From Hirsutella rhossiliensis (Eukaryota; Ascomycota; Sordariomycetes; Hypocreales; Ophiocordycipitaceae), in assembly GCF_020360975.1 (NCBI RefSeq), contig NW_025408683.1, forward strand, positions 558,001-622,000: a stretch of DNA of 64,000 nucleotides. The letters run 5' to 3'. Below are positions 35,789 to 47,300 of this stretch, piece by piece. The notes beneath the pieces are model-generated. The model was given only the letters and a program-made list of their open reading frames with translations. It was not told the origin of the DNA and did not search any database. How positions within the stretch are numbered: the stretch's first letter is position 1; every line of letters begins with the position of its first letter. The position numbers were made by a program, and so were the translations under genes.

Positions 35789-36274
35789 TATCGCAAAGCA
35801 TAGCTTAATTTTATAGTTCTTAGAGATATCCCTTAGTAAGAGGGACTAAGGAAGCTAAAAACACTTAGTATAAAAGAAGGAAAAAGGAGCTAAAAAAAGG
35901 TATAGAAAGGAGGGTAAGGGTATAAGGGGAAGTAAAAGTAGTAATAGCTTCTTATAAAGGTAGTAAGAAATAAAACGGAGATACTAGTAACGGCTAGAAA
36001 GGAAGGGGAAAACCGGTAAAAAGCTTAGTAGTTAAGAGGATATTAGTAGCTTCTTTAAGTAATATCTTCTTTATTAATTAAGATACTAAATAAGTATAAA
36101 AAGGGGCGTTAAAGAGAGAATAAAGGGAAAATAAAGGCAAAATAATAATTACTCCCCTATTATAATTACTACCCTTATAAGAATTAAATATCTCTACCCT
36201 ACCTTTTTAACCCCTTACTTTTAATTTTACCTTTATATATTTTATATATACTTCTTATATCTCTCTTTACGAGA
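35789..36274 (+). repeat. 3' LTR of Copia B (486 bp)
   Basis: Begins TATCGCAAAGCA and ends TTTACGAGA. Differences from the 5' LTR are mainly C/T and G/A changes, which RIP also makes, so they cannot be used as a clock. Confidence 0.85.
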
Positions 36275-37640
36275 ATAGTAGCTATAAGGGTAGTAGGTCG
36301 AGCTATCTAGGTTAAGTACTAGCTATAAAGGAAAAAGACTACTTATTATTATACTCTTATAGCTTCTTTATTTAGTTCTTAGCTAGCTTCTTAAAAGATA
36401 GTTAAGTAACTATTACTAATAGGCTTTATTAGTATAGATATATCTTATAGCTCTTAGCTAGAAAGAGCTTCTATTAAGAAGTATTAGTTAGCTTCCTTAA
36501 GGATCTCTTTTTACTTAGCTAGCTATAAAGAAGCTAGTAGGTTTCTAATAGAAAAGGCTCCTAGGTATACTATATAGGTCTTCTTAATATAGTTAGTTAT
36601 ATAGCCCCTTAAGGGAGCTATTAAGGTCTCGAGCTTTAAAAGCTACTACTTAAGGGTTTCTTCCTCTTAAAGAGAAATTAGCTATATAGTACTAATAGAT
36701 TCCGGTATCGCTATATATATAGTAGTTAGTAGCTTTATCTTATTAAGGTATTCTTTATAGTAACTCTTATAGTTACCTAATATATTAAAAAAGGCTTTTT
36801 ACTATATAGAGGTTAGCTTAAAAAGGAGGGAAGCTCCCTTTATAAATTCTATTACCCTAAGATAAAAAGGAGCTTAAGAAGGTCCTACTTATTAAAGAAA
36901 ACTAAATTATAGATAGTTCTATTTATATAAGCTTATAGCTCCTTTACCTACTTATTATAATCTTAGGGCTTTATAAGAATCGTCCTATATACTATAGGGG
37001 TAGTAGAGTCGTTTTTTAATATTATTATAAAAGAGGGTAGAAAAGTTAGTTAAAAATTAGCTTTTTTAGTAAGAGAGGTAAAAGAAAGCTACGAGGGATA
37101 TAAAGAAGGTGCTTTTTATAATAGCTAGAAAGTATAGGAGTTTTATTCCTCCTAGGCTTATAACTCTTATAAAGAGAGATATAAGAAGTATATATAAAAT
37201 ATACTAAGGTAAAATTAAAAGTAAGGGGTTAGATAGGTAGGGCAGAGATATTTAATTCTTATAAGGGTAGTAATTATAGTAAGGGAGGAATTATTATATT
37301 ACCTTAATTCTCCCTCTTTTCTTTATTTAACGCTCCTCTTTATACTTTTTTAGTATCTTAATTAATAAAGAAGATCCTACTTAAAGAAGCTATTAATATT
37401 ATTTTAACTACTTAGCTTTTTACTAGTTTTCCCTTCTTTTCTAGCTATTACTAGTATATCTATCTTATTTCTTACTACTTTTATAGGAAGCTATTACTAC
37501 TTTTACTTTCTCTTATACCCTTACCCTTCTCTTTATACCTTCTTTTAGCTCTTTCTTTTAAACCGGTTTTTTAGCTTCCTAGGTCCCTTTTATTATAGGA
37601 TATCTCTAAGAACTATAAAATTAAGCTATACTTTATAATA
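36275..37640 (-). mobile_element. Copia element A, 5' end with 5' LTR
   Basis: The upstream end of the minus-strand Copia element: 36275-37164 matches the gag region of Copia B (about 30478-31370) in reverse, and 37165-37640 is its 5' LTR (476 bp; reads as the reverse complement of the Copia LTR family, high end ATAATA at 37640). Together with 29559-29988, 20361-21871 and 19292-19874 it makes up the oldest Copia copy in the nest. It inserted at the end of the LINE that starts at 37641; AAAAT follows at 37641-37645. Confidence 0.85.
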
Positions 37641-39104
37641 AAAATCGGTAGCCAGTTTATATTTAATATATATAATAACGTATAGTAGCTAGTTTATATA
37701 ATATTTTTTAGTAAGTTTAATAGCTAGTTTATTTATTTACTTATTAAACCTAGACTTAATCTAAGTAAATAGTAAGGTTAATTACTAGCTTTATACTAAG
37801 GGACTAGTATATAATACCTTTCTTTATAAGTAGCTAATAAAAACTAAGGGGGTCCCTTAAGTAAGGGCCCCTAAGCCCTTCTTAGCTAGCTAGTATACTA
37901 GCTTATTACTAAAGATCCTTAGGTAGCTAAGGCATTAATATAGCTATACGTTATAAAAAGCTTTTAAGCTAGTTAAGAGCCTTTTAATATATATAGCTAG
38001 GTTTAAGAAGCCTATAACCTTCTTTATAGTAGCTTAGCTATCTATAAAGATATAGGCCTTTATATAAAGGTTAAGGGCGCTAGGCCTTAAGGGTCGAGGC
38101 CTCTTAGCTAGGTCCTTTAAAACCCTTAGTATTATAAATAGCTCTATATTAGCTACTTTAATTAAGGGTCCTAGGTTCTTATAATACGCTTTAATATACT
38201 TATTTTCTAGGCTTATTTTATAGAAAGAGTAATCTTTAGTCTTTATAAAGGACCCCTTAAGGCACCCTTTAAAGCTATTAGTATAAAAGGCTAGGGGCTA
38301 TAGTCCGAAGTCTTATAAGCTAGCTAAGCTAGCTAAGAGGTATTAGTACTACTTCTTAGCTAAGAGCTTAAGGGCGTTTATTATTATAATAAAAGCCTTA
38401 GGCTCTAAGGCCTATAAAGGCTCTTAGCTAGCTTTCCTTCTTTTTAAAGTTATAATTAAGTCTTATAATAGCTACTAGGCCTTTAAGAAAGTAAAAGAGC
38501 TATATATAGGGCCTAATATAGCTTAAGGCCCTTAGGTTAAAGCTTATATCGGCGAGGTTATCTTATATAGCTAGGTTATAAGCTTACCTTATAAGGTAAC
38601 TAAGTAAGAAGTATAAAGTTTAAAGGGTATAAGAGAGGTATAACCTTTTAAATTATACCTCTAGTAGTAGTAAGGCCGCTTTAGCTTTTAAGGCCTTAAT
38701 AAAGGATCCTTTAAAGGCCCTTAAGACCTTTAAAATAGCTTAGTTTTAAAGCCTTTAAAAAGACTTTATAAGGCTCTTAAGGGTCTTAGGTCCCTTATAC
38801 TAAAGCTAGGCCTTACAGTTTATTATAATAGTTATATAGGCCTAGTAGAGCTACCTAGACGCTTTAAATAATAGGCCCCTTTATATAAAGACTAAGCGGG
38901 ATAGCTCTTTAAAGGTAGCTTATATAAAAGCTTCCTTCTTTTTAATATATTATTTTAATAAGAGCCTAGAATTTAAGAAGACCCCTAGCTACTATACTAA
39001 GGGCTTTACTTTAAAGAATAAGCCTCTTACTATTATACCCTTTAAAATAATCTACCTTTACTTACTAAAGTAGATAAGTTCTATCTTAAAGGGGTTAAAT
39101 TATA
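37641..39104 (-). mobile_element. Tad-like LINE B, 3' part (RIP-degraded)
   Basis: Read on the minus strand from 39104 down, it continues a Tad-type reverse transcriptase after the catalytic block: KTELIHFSK-like, then LGVFLDSRLSLKQH-like and SRQLYQAYITTI-like pieces, and the downstream region also found at 7728-8171. It joins 41967-42312 once the MULE and its target copy are removed. The 3' end meets the Copia LTR at 37640. Confidence 0.75.
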
Positions 39105-41966
39105 AGTATTACTTTTTAGCTAAGTAGAAATCTTTATTTAGCTAATAGGGTCCGTATAAGCCCTGCCTCCCTATAGCTATACTTATATACCTAAATTAGC
39201 TACGCGCGTATAGTATATAGTAGTATAATTCCCTATATATTCTCTTTAATTATATAACGTATATATAGCTTAATTCGACTAAAAAACATATCTTCGCGAT
39301 AATTGCGAGATATATATATAACACGGCCCGGCTATTAGTCCGGCCTAGGCTACGTAGCCGGGATCACCTCCTCTACCGACAAGGCTAGCGGAGCCTTTCT
39401 ACCCCTCGCCTATCTCCCTTAAGATCCCCTTGCCCTAGTTATTCTACGTCCTCGCGATCTTTCTACTAACGCCCGGGCAGAGCCCTAACTATCCTTATCT
39501 ATCTCTGCCTATATACGTATACGGCGTATACTTACGTTAAGCCGGCGAGTGCTCGCCTAACTTAACCGCGGTAGCCGCCTTTACGTGCCTCTTAGTTATA
39601 ATACCGGCTACGAGGTAGGCTATAAGTCGGGCTCGAGGGCATTATTAACTTAGTCCTAGCTAGGCTATAGGTCTTAAGGTATAGGCAGGCGAGTGTTCTT
39701 AGCTACGCGAGGCCGGCTATAGAGGTTTTAAATAACGTTAGGATTTCGGATTTAAAGAAGTAGCTCGTCGAGGTCCTATAGGTAAGGATTAGTATAATTC
39801 GTATAGAAAATAGGGTAGGTCTCTACTAAAGGCTTCTTAAGCTACTACCGAGGGTAAATATTATACTTTATAAGTAGAACGTTAGCTTAAAGGCGTTAAA
39901 ATATCGTATAGGTATAAGGAAGCCCGTACTACTATATAAATCGACTTATATAAGGAGGCAGCGGCCGTAGCTCCTACTCCTACCCCTACTCTTATCCTTA
40001 CCCTAGCTCTAAGGGTATCGCGGCTAAGGTAAGTCGGTATTGCTTAGTAAGGAGGTTAACTACTTAGTAGGTAACTTTAACGTTTAGCCTACCTAGCTAT
40101 TTTTAGCTAAGATAAAGAAGCTGCTACTATGCCTTTTAGCGAGCTGCCTCTTAAATATAGTAGCGTTCTTTATTTACGAGTATTTATTTAAGGGCGTTAT
40201 AAAAGTAAAAGACATCGCCGGTACTAGTAAGTAAATATAACTTTACGTCTTTATAGGCAGTCTCGACCGGGCTATTAACCCTCTAGCCGAAGTTATAATA
40301 GCGGCTAATATAGCAATAAGTCTACTACTTACGCTATAGTATATATTCCTTAGAAATATATCTTATAATATAGCCTTAGTATTATCCGTACTTTTAATTA
40401 AGCGCTTACTAAGCTAATAAGAAGCTTGCCTTAGTTAGGGCGTAGATAACGGTCTTCTAAGTAGTAAATATACCCTCGCGGCTATAGTCTTTAGGCTATA
40501 TAGGTTATATATATTATACGCTCGAGATCTTACTTTTACCTTCCTCTTTAGCTTCTTATTATATAGCGACTCGACTATAGAAGATATTAATAGGATCGTT
40601 CGTACTATTAGCGTTAGCGTTAGCGTTAGTATTATTAGTATTATTAGCGTTATTAACGCCGCCGGGCTCCTTTTAATATAACTTAATTTTCGCGTTAACG
40701 TTAGCGTTAATATAATAGACGTAAAGTTACTACTATAAGGAAGGGAAAACGTATAAGAGTACGTTTTTAAGGGCTTTTTCCTTATCTATAATAACTATAG
40801 TTAGCGCCGGGGCCCTAACCTTAATTCGAAGCTCGTTAAGGCGGTTATAAAGCTACTAAAACCCTTCCTCCTTCTCTATATTAATAAGGCCGAATACGAA
40901 GTTAGTAATAGACCGCTAATTAGTAACTCTAGTAGCCTAGAAGAGATATATCTTAAAGCGGTTCGTTTTATATATATTATTAAGTCCTAAGACTTCCGGA
41001 AACCGCTTCTATATCTACTTATACTAAGAGTAGGTCTAAAAGAGGGCCTTAACCTTCTGCTTATCGTTATCGCTAAATTTAACTATATACTTAAGGCCGC
41101 CGCGCTAGAGGCAGTTAATAAAGGTCTACGTCGTAGTCTTACCGCCGAGGGCTACGGTATAAATCTTCTAACAATCGTTATAGATATCCTATTACTAGAA
41201 GAAGGTCTCTTTATTAGTTATATCCCTAATAATTAAGGTTATCTTATAGGCTAGGAGGGCACGATGCTTAGAAAGGCTTCGCTCGAGCTCTTACTATAAT
41301 AAGGTCCGCCGGCGATAGATACTATATACTAATAGGTTAATTAACTGCCCGTAGTTATAACGACCGTTAACGCGGAAAGTCTACTTCTAGTTAGAGCTTT
41401 CCTTCGCTAACGCCGTGATCTTAAAGGCATAGTCTATTTTCTAGGTCGAAGCCTTATAAAGACCGACGCTCTTAGAGGCCCGCTTACGCCTACGATTATA
41501 GATTAATATATAGCCTATAAATTAGGTTACCCCGTTAACCTCGCGCTTGCCCTAGCCCCCACGCCTAACGAGGGCGGCGCCGTTCTCGCGATAGAAGGCT
41601 TAGAGGAAGGCGTAGAGCTCGTCGAATAAGTCGAAGGCTAGCGAGGGCGGCAAGGGAGGGATTTAACGCTCGTCAGGTTCGTTAAATTCATTAAGCTCGC
41701 CGGCTGGCTCGTCGGCAGGCTCGTCGGCAGGCTCGTCGGGCGGCGGGTTAAGGAGGAATAGGATATCTATGATCGATAGAGTCACGAGGCGTTAATAAAG
41801 GCACGAGGCGTTAAGAGGGGGAAAAATCAATCTCTACGAATATTTCCTCGCTGCTATACGCCTATAGGCAAATAGCGTGTGGCCGCGTAGGCGCGGAAAA
41901 TCTTAGTAGGGGCCGCATGGGCCACTTAGCCGAATAGAGATTTCTACTTAGCCGAATAGCAATACT
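39105..41966 (-). mobile_element. Complete MULE (Hop-type) DNA transposon with TIRs and 10-bp TSD
   Basis: Terminal inverted repeats start AGTATTGCTATTCGGCTAAG (right end, minus strand; left end AGTATTACTTTTTAGCTAAG). They are flanked by TTAAATTATA (39095-39104) and CTAAATTATA (41967-41976), a target copy with one mismatch. Transposase on the minus strand: acidic/Pro repeats ADEPADEPADEP (about 41700-41740), a FAR1-like DNA-binding region (FDLFDELYAFLQAF at about 41610-41655, then a YRRRT end at about 41310) and the MULE core (LGLNNIYKTNRFKIYLF near 40940-40990), with a C-terminal tail towards 39500. Stops are TAG/TAA at Gln/Trp sites. It is less mutated than most of the window and inserted into LINE B. 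The plus-strand Leu/Ile-rich frame through 40140-41700 is its antisense. Confidence 0.88.
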
Positions 41967-42312
41967 CTAAATTATACCCCTTAGTCCTTAGCTTATTTAA
42001 ATAAGCTAGTAGCTATAGCTTCTAGCTACTAAAGGTTCTTCCTTACTAAGGTCGACGTTATAGAGATACTAAAGTTATCTATATAGGATAGCTAGTGCCC
42101 TTTAGCCGTTAATATCCCCCTTACGTATAAGAGGAATAAAATAGAGCTAATAGGGGACCCTTAGGGTACCCCTATTACTAGGTCCGTTAGGGGCTAGATT
42201 TACCCCTCGAAGGCTAGCTAGATCTTCCTATCGGTAAAGAAGTAGTCTACCTAGCTTATAAGGGCCTTAGGGAGGTTTAAGTCTATTAATTCTACCTTAT
42301 CTAGGTAGACAG
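41967..42312 (-). mobile_element. Tad-like LINE B, reverse-transcriptase part
   Basis: On the minus strand this carries the GVPQGSP-like block (about 42150-42175) and the YIDNFS catalytic block (42071-42085), the same blocks as in the LINE at 1-898. It ends at the MULE target copy, after which the frame resumes at 39104 (GVxF-NPFK). The 5' end near 42312 is where RIPped sequence gives way to the second island, a likely 5' truncation. Confidence 0.75.
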
Positions 42313-42492
42313 AGCTAATAGCATTTGCTATTAAGGTTAGGGGTAATAAGGCTGGGGCGGACTAGGAGGGGGGTTAGGGTACAGTTGCTATGGCTGGGCA
42401 TATTATAACTAATTTAGCTATCGACGAGATAGTCTAGCCTAGCTTCCCTACTAATCTCCACACGAAGCTAAAGGTCGCTCTATCCATTGCAT
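42313..42492 (-). other. Downstream end of the gag-like element, moderately RIPped
   Basis: Continues the minus-strand sequence after the stop at 42493 with a mixture of retained CA/TG and RIP changes. Pro-rich codons are seen on the minus strand (about 42355-42390), but no frame can be followed. Cut off by the LINE at 42312. Confidence 0.35.
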
Positions 42493-43770
42493 CTATGTTG
42501 GTGGCCTAAAGTATACATGCGGCGCCGATGGCAACACCAGCGGTGGCCATGCTGCCGTCGGCACACCAGATAGGGAGGGCATCGGTAGTATTAGATGCTG
42601 GTGAGGTTGCTGAGCCGGCTCTATCGGGGTTGCTCTTATCCCACACGGCTGACCTTGGGTTAGTGTTTGGTAGGGTGGCATACCGGCTAGTGGATGAGAA
42701 TGCACAGGAGGCACACTTCCCATCTGCCTTGGCTGTCTATCTATCCTCGCTGATGCCTGCAGCTAGTTGGGGTCAAACCCGTAGGTGCCTAAAAGAAATT
42801 AGTCAGCGGTTTGTCTAGTCTTAGCCTGAACATGATGCTCCAATGCTGCCAGTCGAGCATCCCGTACTACCAGCTTTGTCTCGCGATATCGAGTAGCCAA
42901 CACATCCTTGGCTTGCTAGACAGCCATCCATGCAGCGGCCAATCCCATTCCGACAACGAGTCGTCGCTCCTTGGCCTCTCGGCGCAAGGCAGGGTCTCTT
43001 AGGCCATCATAGAAACGGCTGACGACTGATTTTAGAATGCCCCTTTCCTAGCGCTGCATAGCAGCCACCGATGTGCCCATTGGAACATCGCGTCCACCTT
43101 CCTCTCGCAGCACATGCCGAGCCCGGTTGTAGTAGCTTGTTAGAGCTTCGTCCGGCCCTTGTTCCAGTTTCTCCTTATCCAAATCCATCAGACCAGGATC
43201 CATTCCACCAGCAGGGGCAAAATGCTCCGTCAGGGCGGTTTCTAGTGTTTCTAAATCGGCACCAGTGGCTTAGTTCAATGTTGCTCGTTGGATAATGCGA
43301 TGAAGATAATCTGCATCGTCCACGAAGGCTGCCGCCTGGCCCTTCAGCCATATATTAACAGCCCTAATTAATGCATTTAGAGCGTCGGTATATAGTAAGC
43401 CCGGGTTGGAGGATTGAAATGCACATCGCAATCAGGTAAGCCAGCGATGGGCTGACTCCGTGCTATCGTACATCCCCACGTCTTGCGTAGTCGGGTAACG
43501 CAAGGATGGTTCCATGGTCTGTAGGTGGCTCGCGGCAAGCGGGGGTCTCTCCATAGCAATTCCCGGTTTTCTAAAAGTAGTCGATGTCAGCGCTAGTCGC
43601 TTATAACTCAAGGGATTTGGCTGGATGTATGGTGTCCAATGGTCTTGATCTTCCTCGTCCGTTAGAGGCTGGTGGGCCACCGATGTAGCAGCTTGAGAGG
43701 CTTGAGATAGTCCGTTCTTGGTGGGCGATAAGGTGGGTAAAGAAGAGGTAACAGGCCTCTTGTCAGGCAT
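42493..43770 (-). pseudogene. Gag-like retroelement gene, lightly RIPped
   Basis: One minus-strand frame of 426 codons from ATG at 43770 to TAG at 42493, with internal stops at 43434-43432 (TGA), 43272-43270, 43050-43048, 42918-42916, 42801-42799 and 42765-42763 but no frameshift. Most stops fit CAG/CAA to TAG/TAA. Features of a retrotransposon capsid region: LNALIRAVNIWLKGQAAAF, then LTEHFAPAGG, LTSYYNRARHVLREEG, and SRFYDGLRDPALRREAKERR, which resembles the end of Gag capsid domains. The C-terminal part (after 42799) is Pro/Gln-rich. A complete zinc knuckle is not visible. No pol follows: the element is cut by the LINE at 42312. The call rests on pattern resemblance. Confidence 0.6.
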
Positions 43771-44348
43771 TCGTGAACCAGGGTTTGTCGTCGCAATCGG
43801 CGACTCGTCATCGATTTGTCAACAAGGCTGATGGCCCGGGCCACTCGTGCTCCACACGAGGCTAACGATATGTGTCCGGTGTATTCAGAAGCGGCAAGGT
43901 CCAAAATGGGAAGAGTCCCAGTCTTGTCACCAGAAAACACGTTGCAGCTTCGTCCCGCAAGCAAAGTTCGATTGATGTAGGAGCTTAAAAACTAGAGTAG
44001 AACTAATCGCACTTACACGTATCTCTAATCGCACTTACGCCCCATTTGTTAAGATACGTACCAGCGCCAGCCCGCCCCGCCTACTTGTACCGCGCGAGGC
44101 TGGCAAGTATCCGTACCCCTAAATGCCCGCACCCGCGCTTGCGCCCGCCCGCACATATCACAACGCACTTTTGGCCATATAACGCATGCCTCTCAAATCG
44201 CTCAAATAACGTATTTCCGAGCCTTAAGCTCGAAGTTGTAAAAAACTAAGCTGCTGGGGCCATTACCTTGACCAAATGGGGATGGGTGGTAACCCCACCT
44301 AAAGCCCGTTTCCTGGGCAAAATACCTTGGTGGGAAGTCATCTTAAGC
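43771..44348 (-). other. Upstream region of the gag-like gene, possible LTR and right inversion breakpoint
   Basis: Normal-composition DNA. Two copies of CTAATCGCACTTAC (44003-44016 and 44025-44038) lie next to TGTTAAGATA at 44047. ATCTTAA at 44340-44346 is the inverse of part of that, so 44047 to about 44348 could be an LTR (TGTTAAG.../...CTTAACA) in minus orientation; weak evidence only. The last CA is at 44339, and RIPped Gypsy starts directly after. The frames at 43662-43964 and 44046-44249 show no family features. Confidence 0.35.
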
Positions 44349-47300
44349 TAAGCGTCTTAGTAAGTCGGCGTATCGGCCCTTAGCGGGGACTAAGCGGCCT
44401 TATAGGTATATAGTCTCTAGAATTATCTAGACTACCTACCCTATCTCCCTTTTATCTATTTTGCCCGCTAGCCGATCCTACTCTTAGCGGGATAGCGCGT
44501 TAAGCACTACCGCTAGCCTCTTTAGCTAGAACTTTAATATAAAGTTATAAGATATAAGCTCTATCGCTTATTAGCTTTATTTCTTATTTAACTTCTTCTT
44601 TATTATAAAGTACCTTAGGTTATTATAGTTAGTTAGTACTATAAAGGTAGGTATATTTTAAAGTTCTACTCTTTAAAAGTCTAAGTACTATATAATTATA
44701 AGTATCTCCTTATTATAAATTAAGTAGTTATACTCTACTAAGTTTAGTCTTTTTAAGAAGAATCTTACTAAGTATTATATAGTATTTAGCCCTACCTATA
44801 TTAGCGCCCCCCTTATTATATATCCGGAATAGTCTACCTCTAAGTATATTTCTCTTTCTAAGTTATAGAGTTATAGTACTAAGGCGTTATAAAAGGCGTT
44901 CTAAATAAACTTAAACGCTACTTAGTACCTATCTATTTACTTAAAGATCGCGCCTTTCTTATAAAGGCTATTTAAGTATACTAATGCCTCTACGTAGAGT
45001 AATATAAAGGCCTAGTAGTAGTTCGCGAAGCTAAGGAAGCTCTAGACTCCTCTTATATTTTAGGGTGCCCGTTATATCTATATTACTTAGATCTTCTCTA
45101 GGTTATATCGAACCTTACCCCCTACCTATATAATAAAGCCTAGGTACTTAACCTTCTTTATTATAAAGTCGTACTTCCTTAAGTTTAATATTAAGCCTAC
45201 CTTTTATAGCTTCTAAAGTACCCTCACTACCTTCTCTTAGTAGTCTTAAAGAGACCTTAATAAGTAAATTAAAACGTTATTTATATATACTATAACGAAC
45301 TTATATAAGTATTCCCTTAATACCTTATTAATATATTATTAAAAGGTAGCTAGCGTCCTTATTAAGCTAAATAGGTATACCTACTACTTAAATAATCCGA
45401 ACCTTATTTAAAAGGCTATCTTAAACTTATAGCCCTTTATTATCTAGATCTTATAGAATACCGCTACGACGTCTAGCTTTATAAACTACTTTACCTTTAT
45501 AAGTATCTATAGTATCTTTATAATTAAGGGTAGCGCGTACCTATCCCTTTTTATAATTACGTTTAGGGCTTAGTAGTTATAGTAAAATTATAAGCGACTA
45601 TCTAACTTCTAAGTAAAGAGTACTAGGGCCGCGGCTAAGGAGCTACTTAAGCGGATTAGGTTTACTTTTATTAGCTCGCTTAAGGTCTTTTTTAGTAATA
45701 AGAGTTCCTCCCTTAATATATTATAAAAGGGTCCTTATAGTAAGGGGGGCTTTACCTTATCTTTATCTAGTATTAGGTTAATCTTATAGTCTACCCTTAG
45801 CCTATATAGGGGTATCTTTAAAGCTTTCTTTAGTATAAAGAGGTCTAGGTATATATCTAGCGCCTACTTTAGGATATAGTCCGCTAGGTCTACTACTATC
45901 TTTAGCTAGAGTGCTCTCTTTATATCCTTTATTATAATCGCTTAGATATCGACTATCCTCTACCTTCTTTTATCGTCCCTTACTACCCTCTCCCTTTAAA
46001 ATTCCGCTATAAATACTACCGCGCTAATAATCTTTACCCCTTAGATCTATTTTACCCTCCTTATTACTTCCGATCTTTATAGGCCTATTTAGATCTTAGC
46101 CTTACTATACTAAATCTAATCCCTTACTATATTATATATTACTTAGTTTTTCTTTATCTATAGCCTTCTTAGGAATATATTATAGCTTAGCTTAGGGACT
46201 ATATATATAAAGGTCTACTTTATATAGCCGTTAATATTTATCTTAAATACTATAATTCCTTTTATTTATAGGGCTAAAGTATCTTTTAAGAATAGCCTTA
46301 GTTATTTTCTCTTTTTATTAGCGAGAGGTATCTATAGCTTCTTTACTACCCTCTTACTTACTATAGTATAGTAATTATAGCTAGTATCTATAAGCGCGTT
46401 AAGTCCCTTCTTATTAATACTTACCCTTAGCGTTACTAGGCCTAGTATAAAATAGTCCCTTATTAACCTCTAAGCTTTTTACTATTTCTCTTTTACCTTT
46501 AGCGCCTAACTTTATACTAAGGTTCCCCTTTTTCTAAGTTATTATTATCCTTAGCGTCCCTCTCTTTCTTTATTATACCTGCCCTCTAAGGTTCTTATCT
46601 CCTCTTCTTATAATAAAGCGCGATATATCCTTTAACTCTATAGTTAAAGTACGTTTAGTTCTCTAGCTAGCTTTACCTTTCCTTTTATCTATCTAAGGCA
46701 TTAATACTAATTATTAAGGTATCCCTATCTTTATCCTTCCTTTCTTAGGGGTATATATCTACTAGTCTCCTTTAGTTTAAGGGGGGTTATCTTATTTACT
46801 AGACCCTCTTTAGCTTAGCTACTATTTACGCTACCTAATTAGTATAGGCGGTAAAGCTTAATATAAGGAGGTCGACTATAGCTAACGCTTTATAGAGCTA
46901 GATTCTTAGAGCCCCTTCTAAGAAGACGATTTAAACGTTATATAGCTAAGACTTACTTTTAGCCTTAAAGAGTCTTTACTTAAACTTTAAGAGGAACGCT
47001 ATAAACGTCTAACTTTCCCCTTATTTTATTATTTAGATTACCGCTACCGCGCGTAACTAGATATCTATATTAAGGTAGATTAAGTTAAGGTACTTTAGGA
47101 ATTCCTTTTAATTATAGCCCTTCTTCGCCCTTATTCTATAATATATAGCGACCGTTTATTATAGCTTAGCATTTAGGTAGTTATAAATAAGGTAGAAGAT
47201 TTCCTTTAAGCTTAAGAAGAATTCTTTATCGATCTTATACTTCTCCTATATATATTATGCTTATAAGGTATAGTGCTATCGTTATCTATTAAATCTTCCT

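Larger units (their letters stand above)
29989..36274 (+). mobile_element. Complete Copia element B, TSD ATAGC/ATAGT
   Basis: A full-length Ty1/Copia element, RIP-inactivated. LTRs are at 29989-30477 and 35789-36274. The left target copy is ATAGC (29984-29988), the right is ATAGT (36275-36279); the difference is a C-to-T change in a CA context, as RIP would make. The order gag, protease, integrase (about 32000-33000), reverse transcriptase (34190-34600; EFDLELNQID-like block, then YIDNII from YVDD near 34452) and RNase H (about 34950-35480) places integrase before RT, the Copia order. It lies inside Copia element A in opposite orientation. A purine-rich AAGGAGG precedes the 3' LTR. Confidence 0.92.
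13735..44348. other. Inferred inverted segment (~30.6 kb)
   Basis: Turning this interval round joins 44349-47980 (5' half of a Gypsy element, minus) to 13735-16947 (3' half, plus) into one element of about 6.8 kb. It has identical 257-bp LTRs in length and order, the same flanking pentamer (CTAAG in element sense, at 47985-47981 and 16948-16952), and one MULE continuing on both sides of that pentamer. Breakpoints are placed within about 15 bases by the switch from RIPped to normal composition. Inferred from structure, not from comparison with another genome. Confidence 0.8.

Noticed and set aside
40140..41700. Long plus-strand Leu/Ile/Val-rich frame, first read as an unknown membrane-like protein
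   Set aside because: The minus strand of the same DNA gives clear FAR1/MULE transposase motifs; the plus frame is the antisense of that gene.
42528..43295. Plus-strand ORFs of 60-96 codons in the second island
   Set aside because: They lie opposite the gag-like frame, which has the family-like motifs; the plus frames have none.
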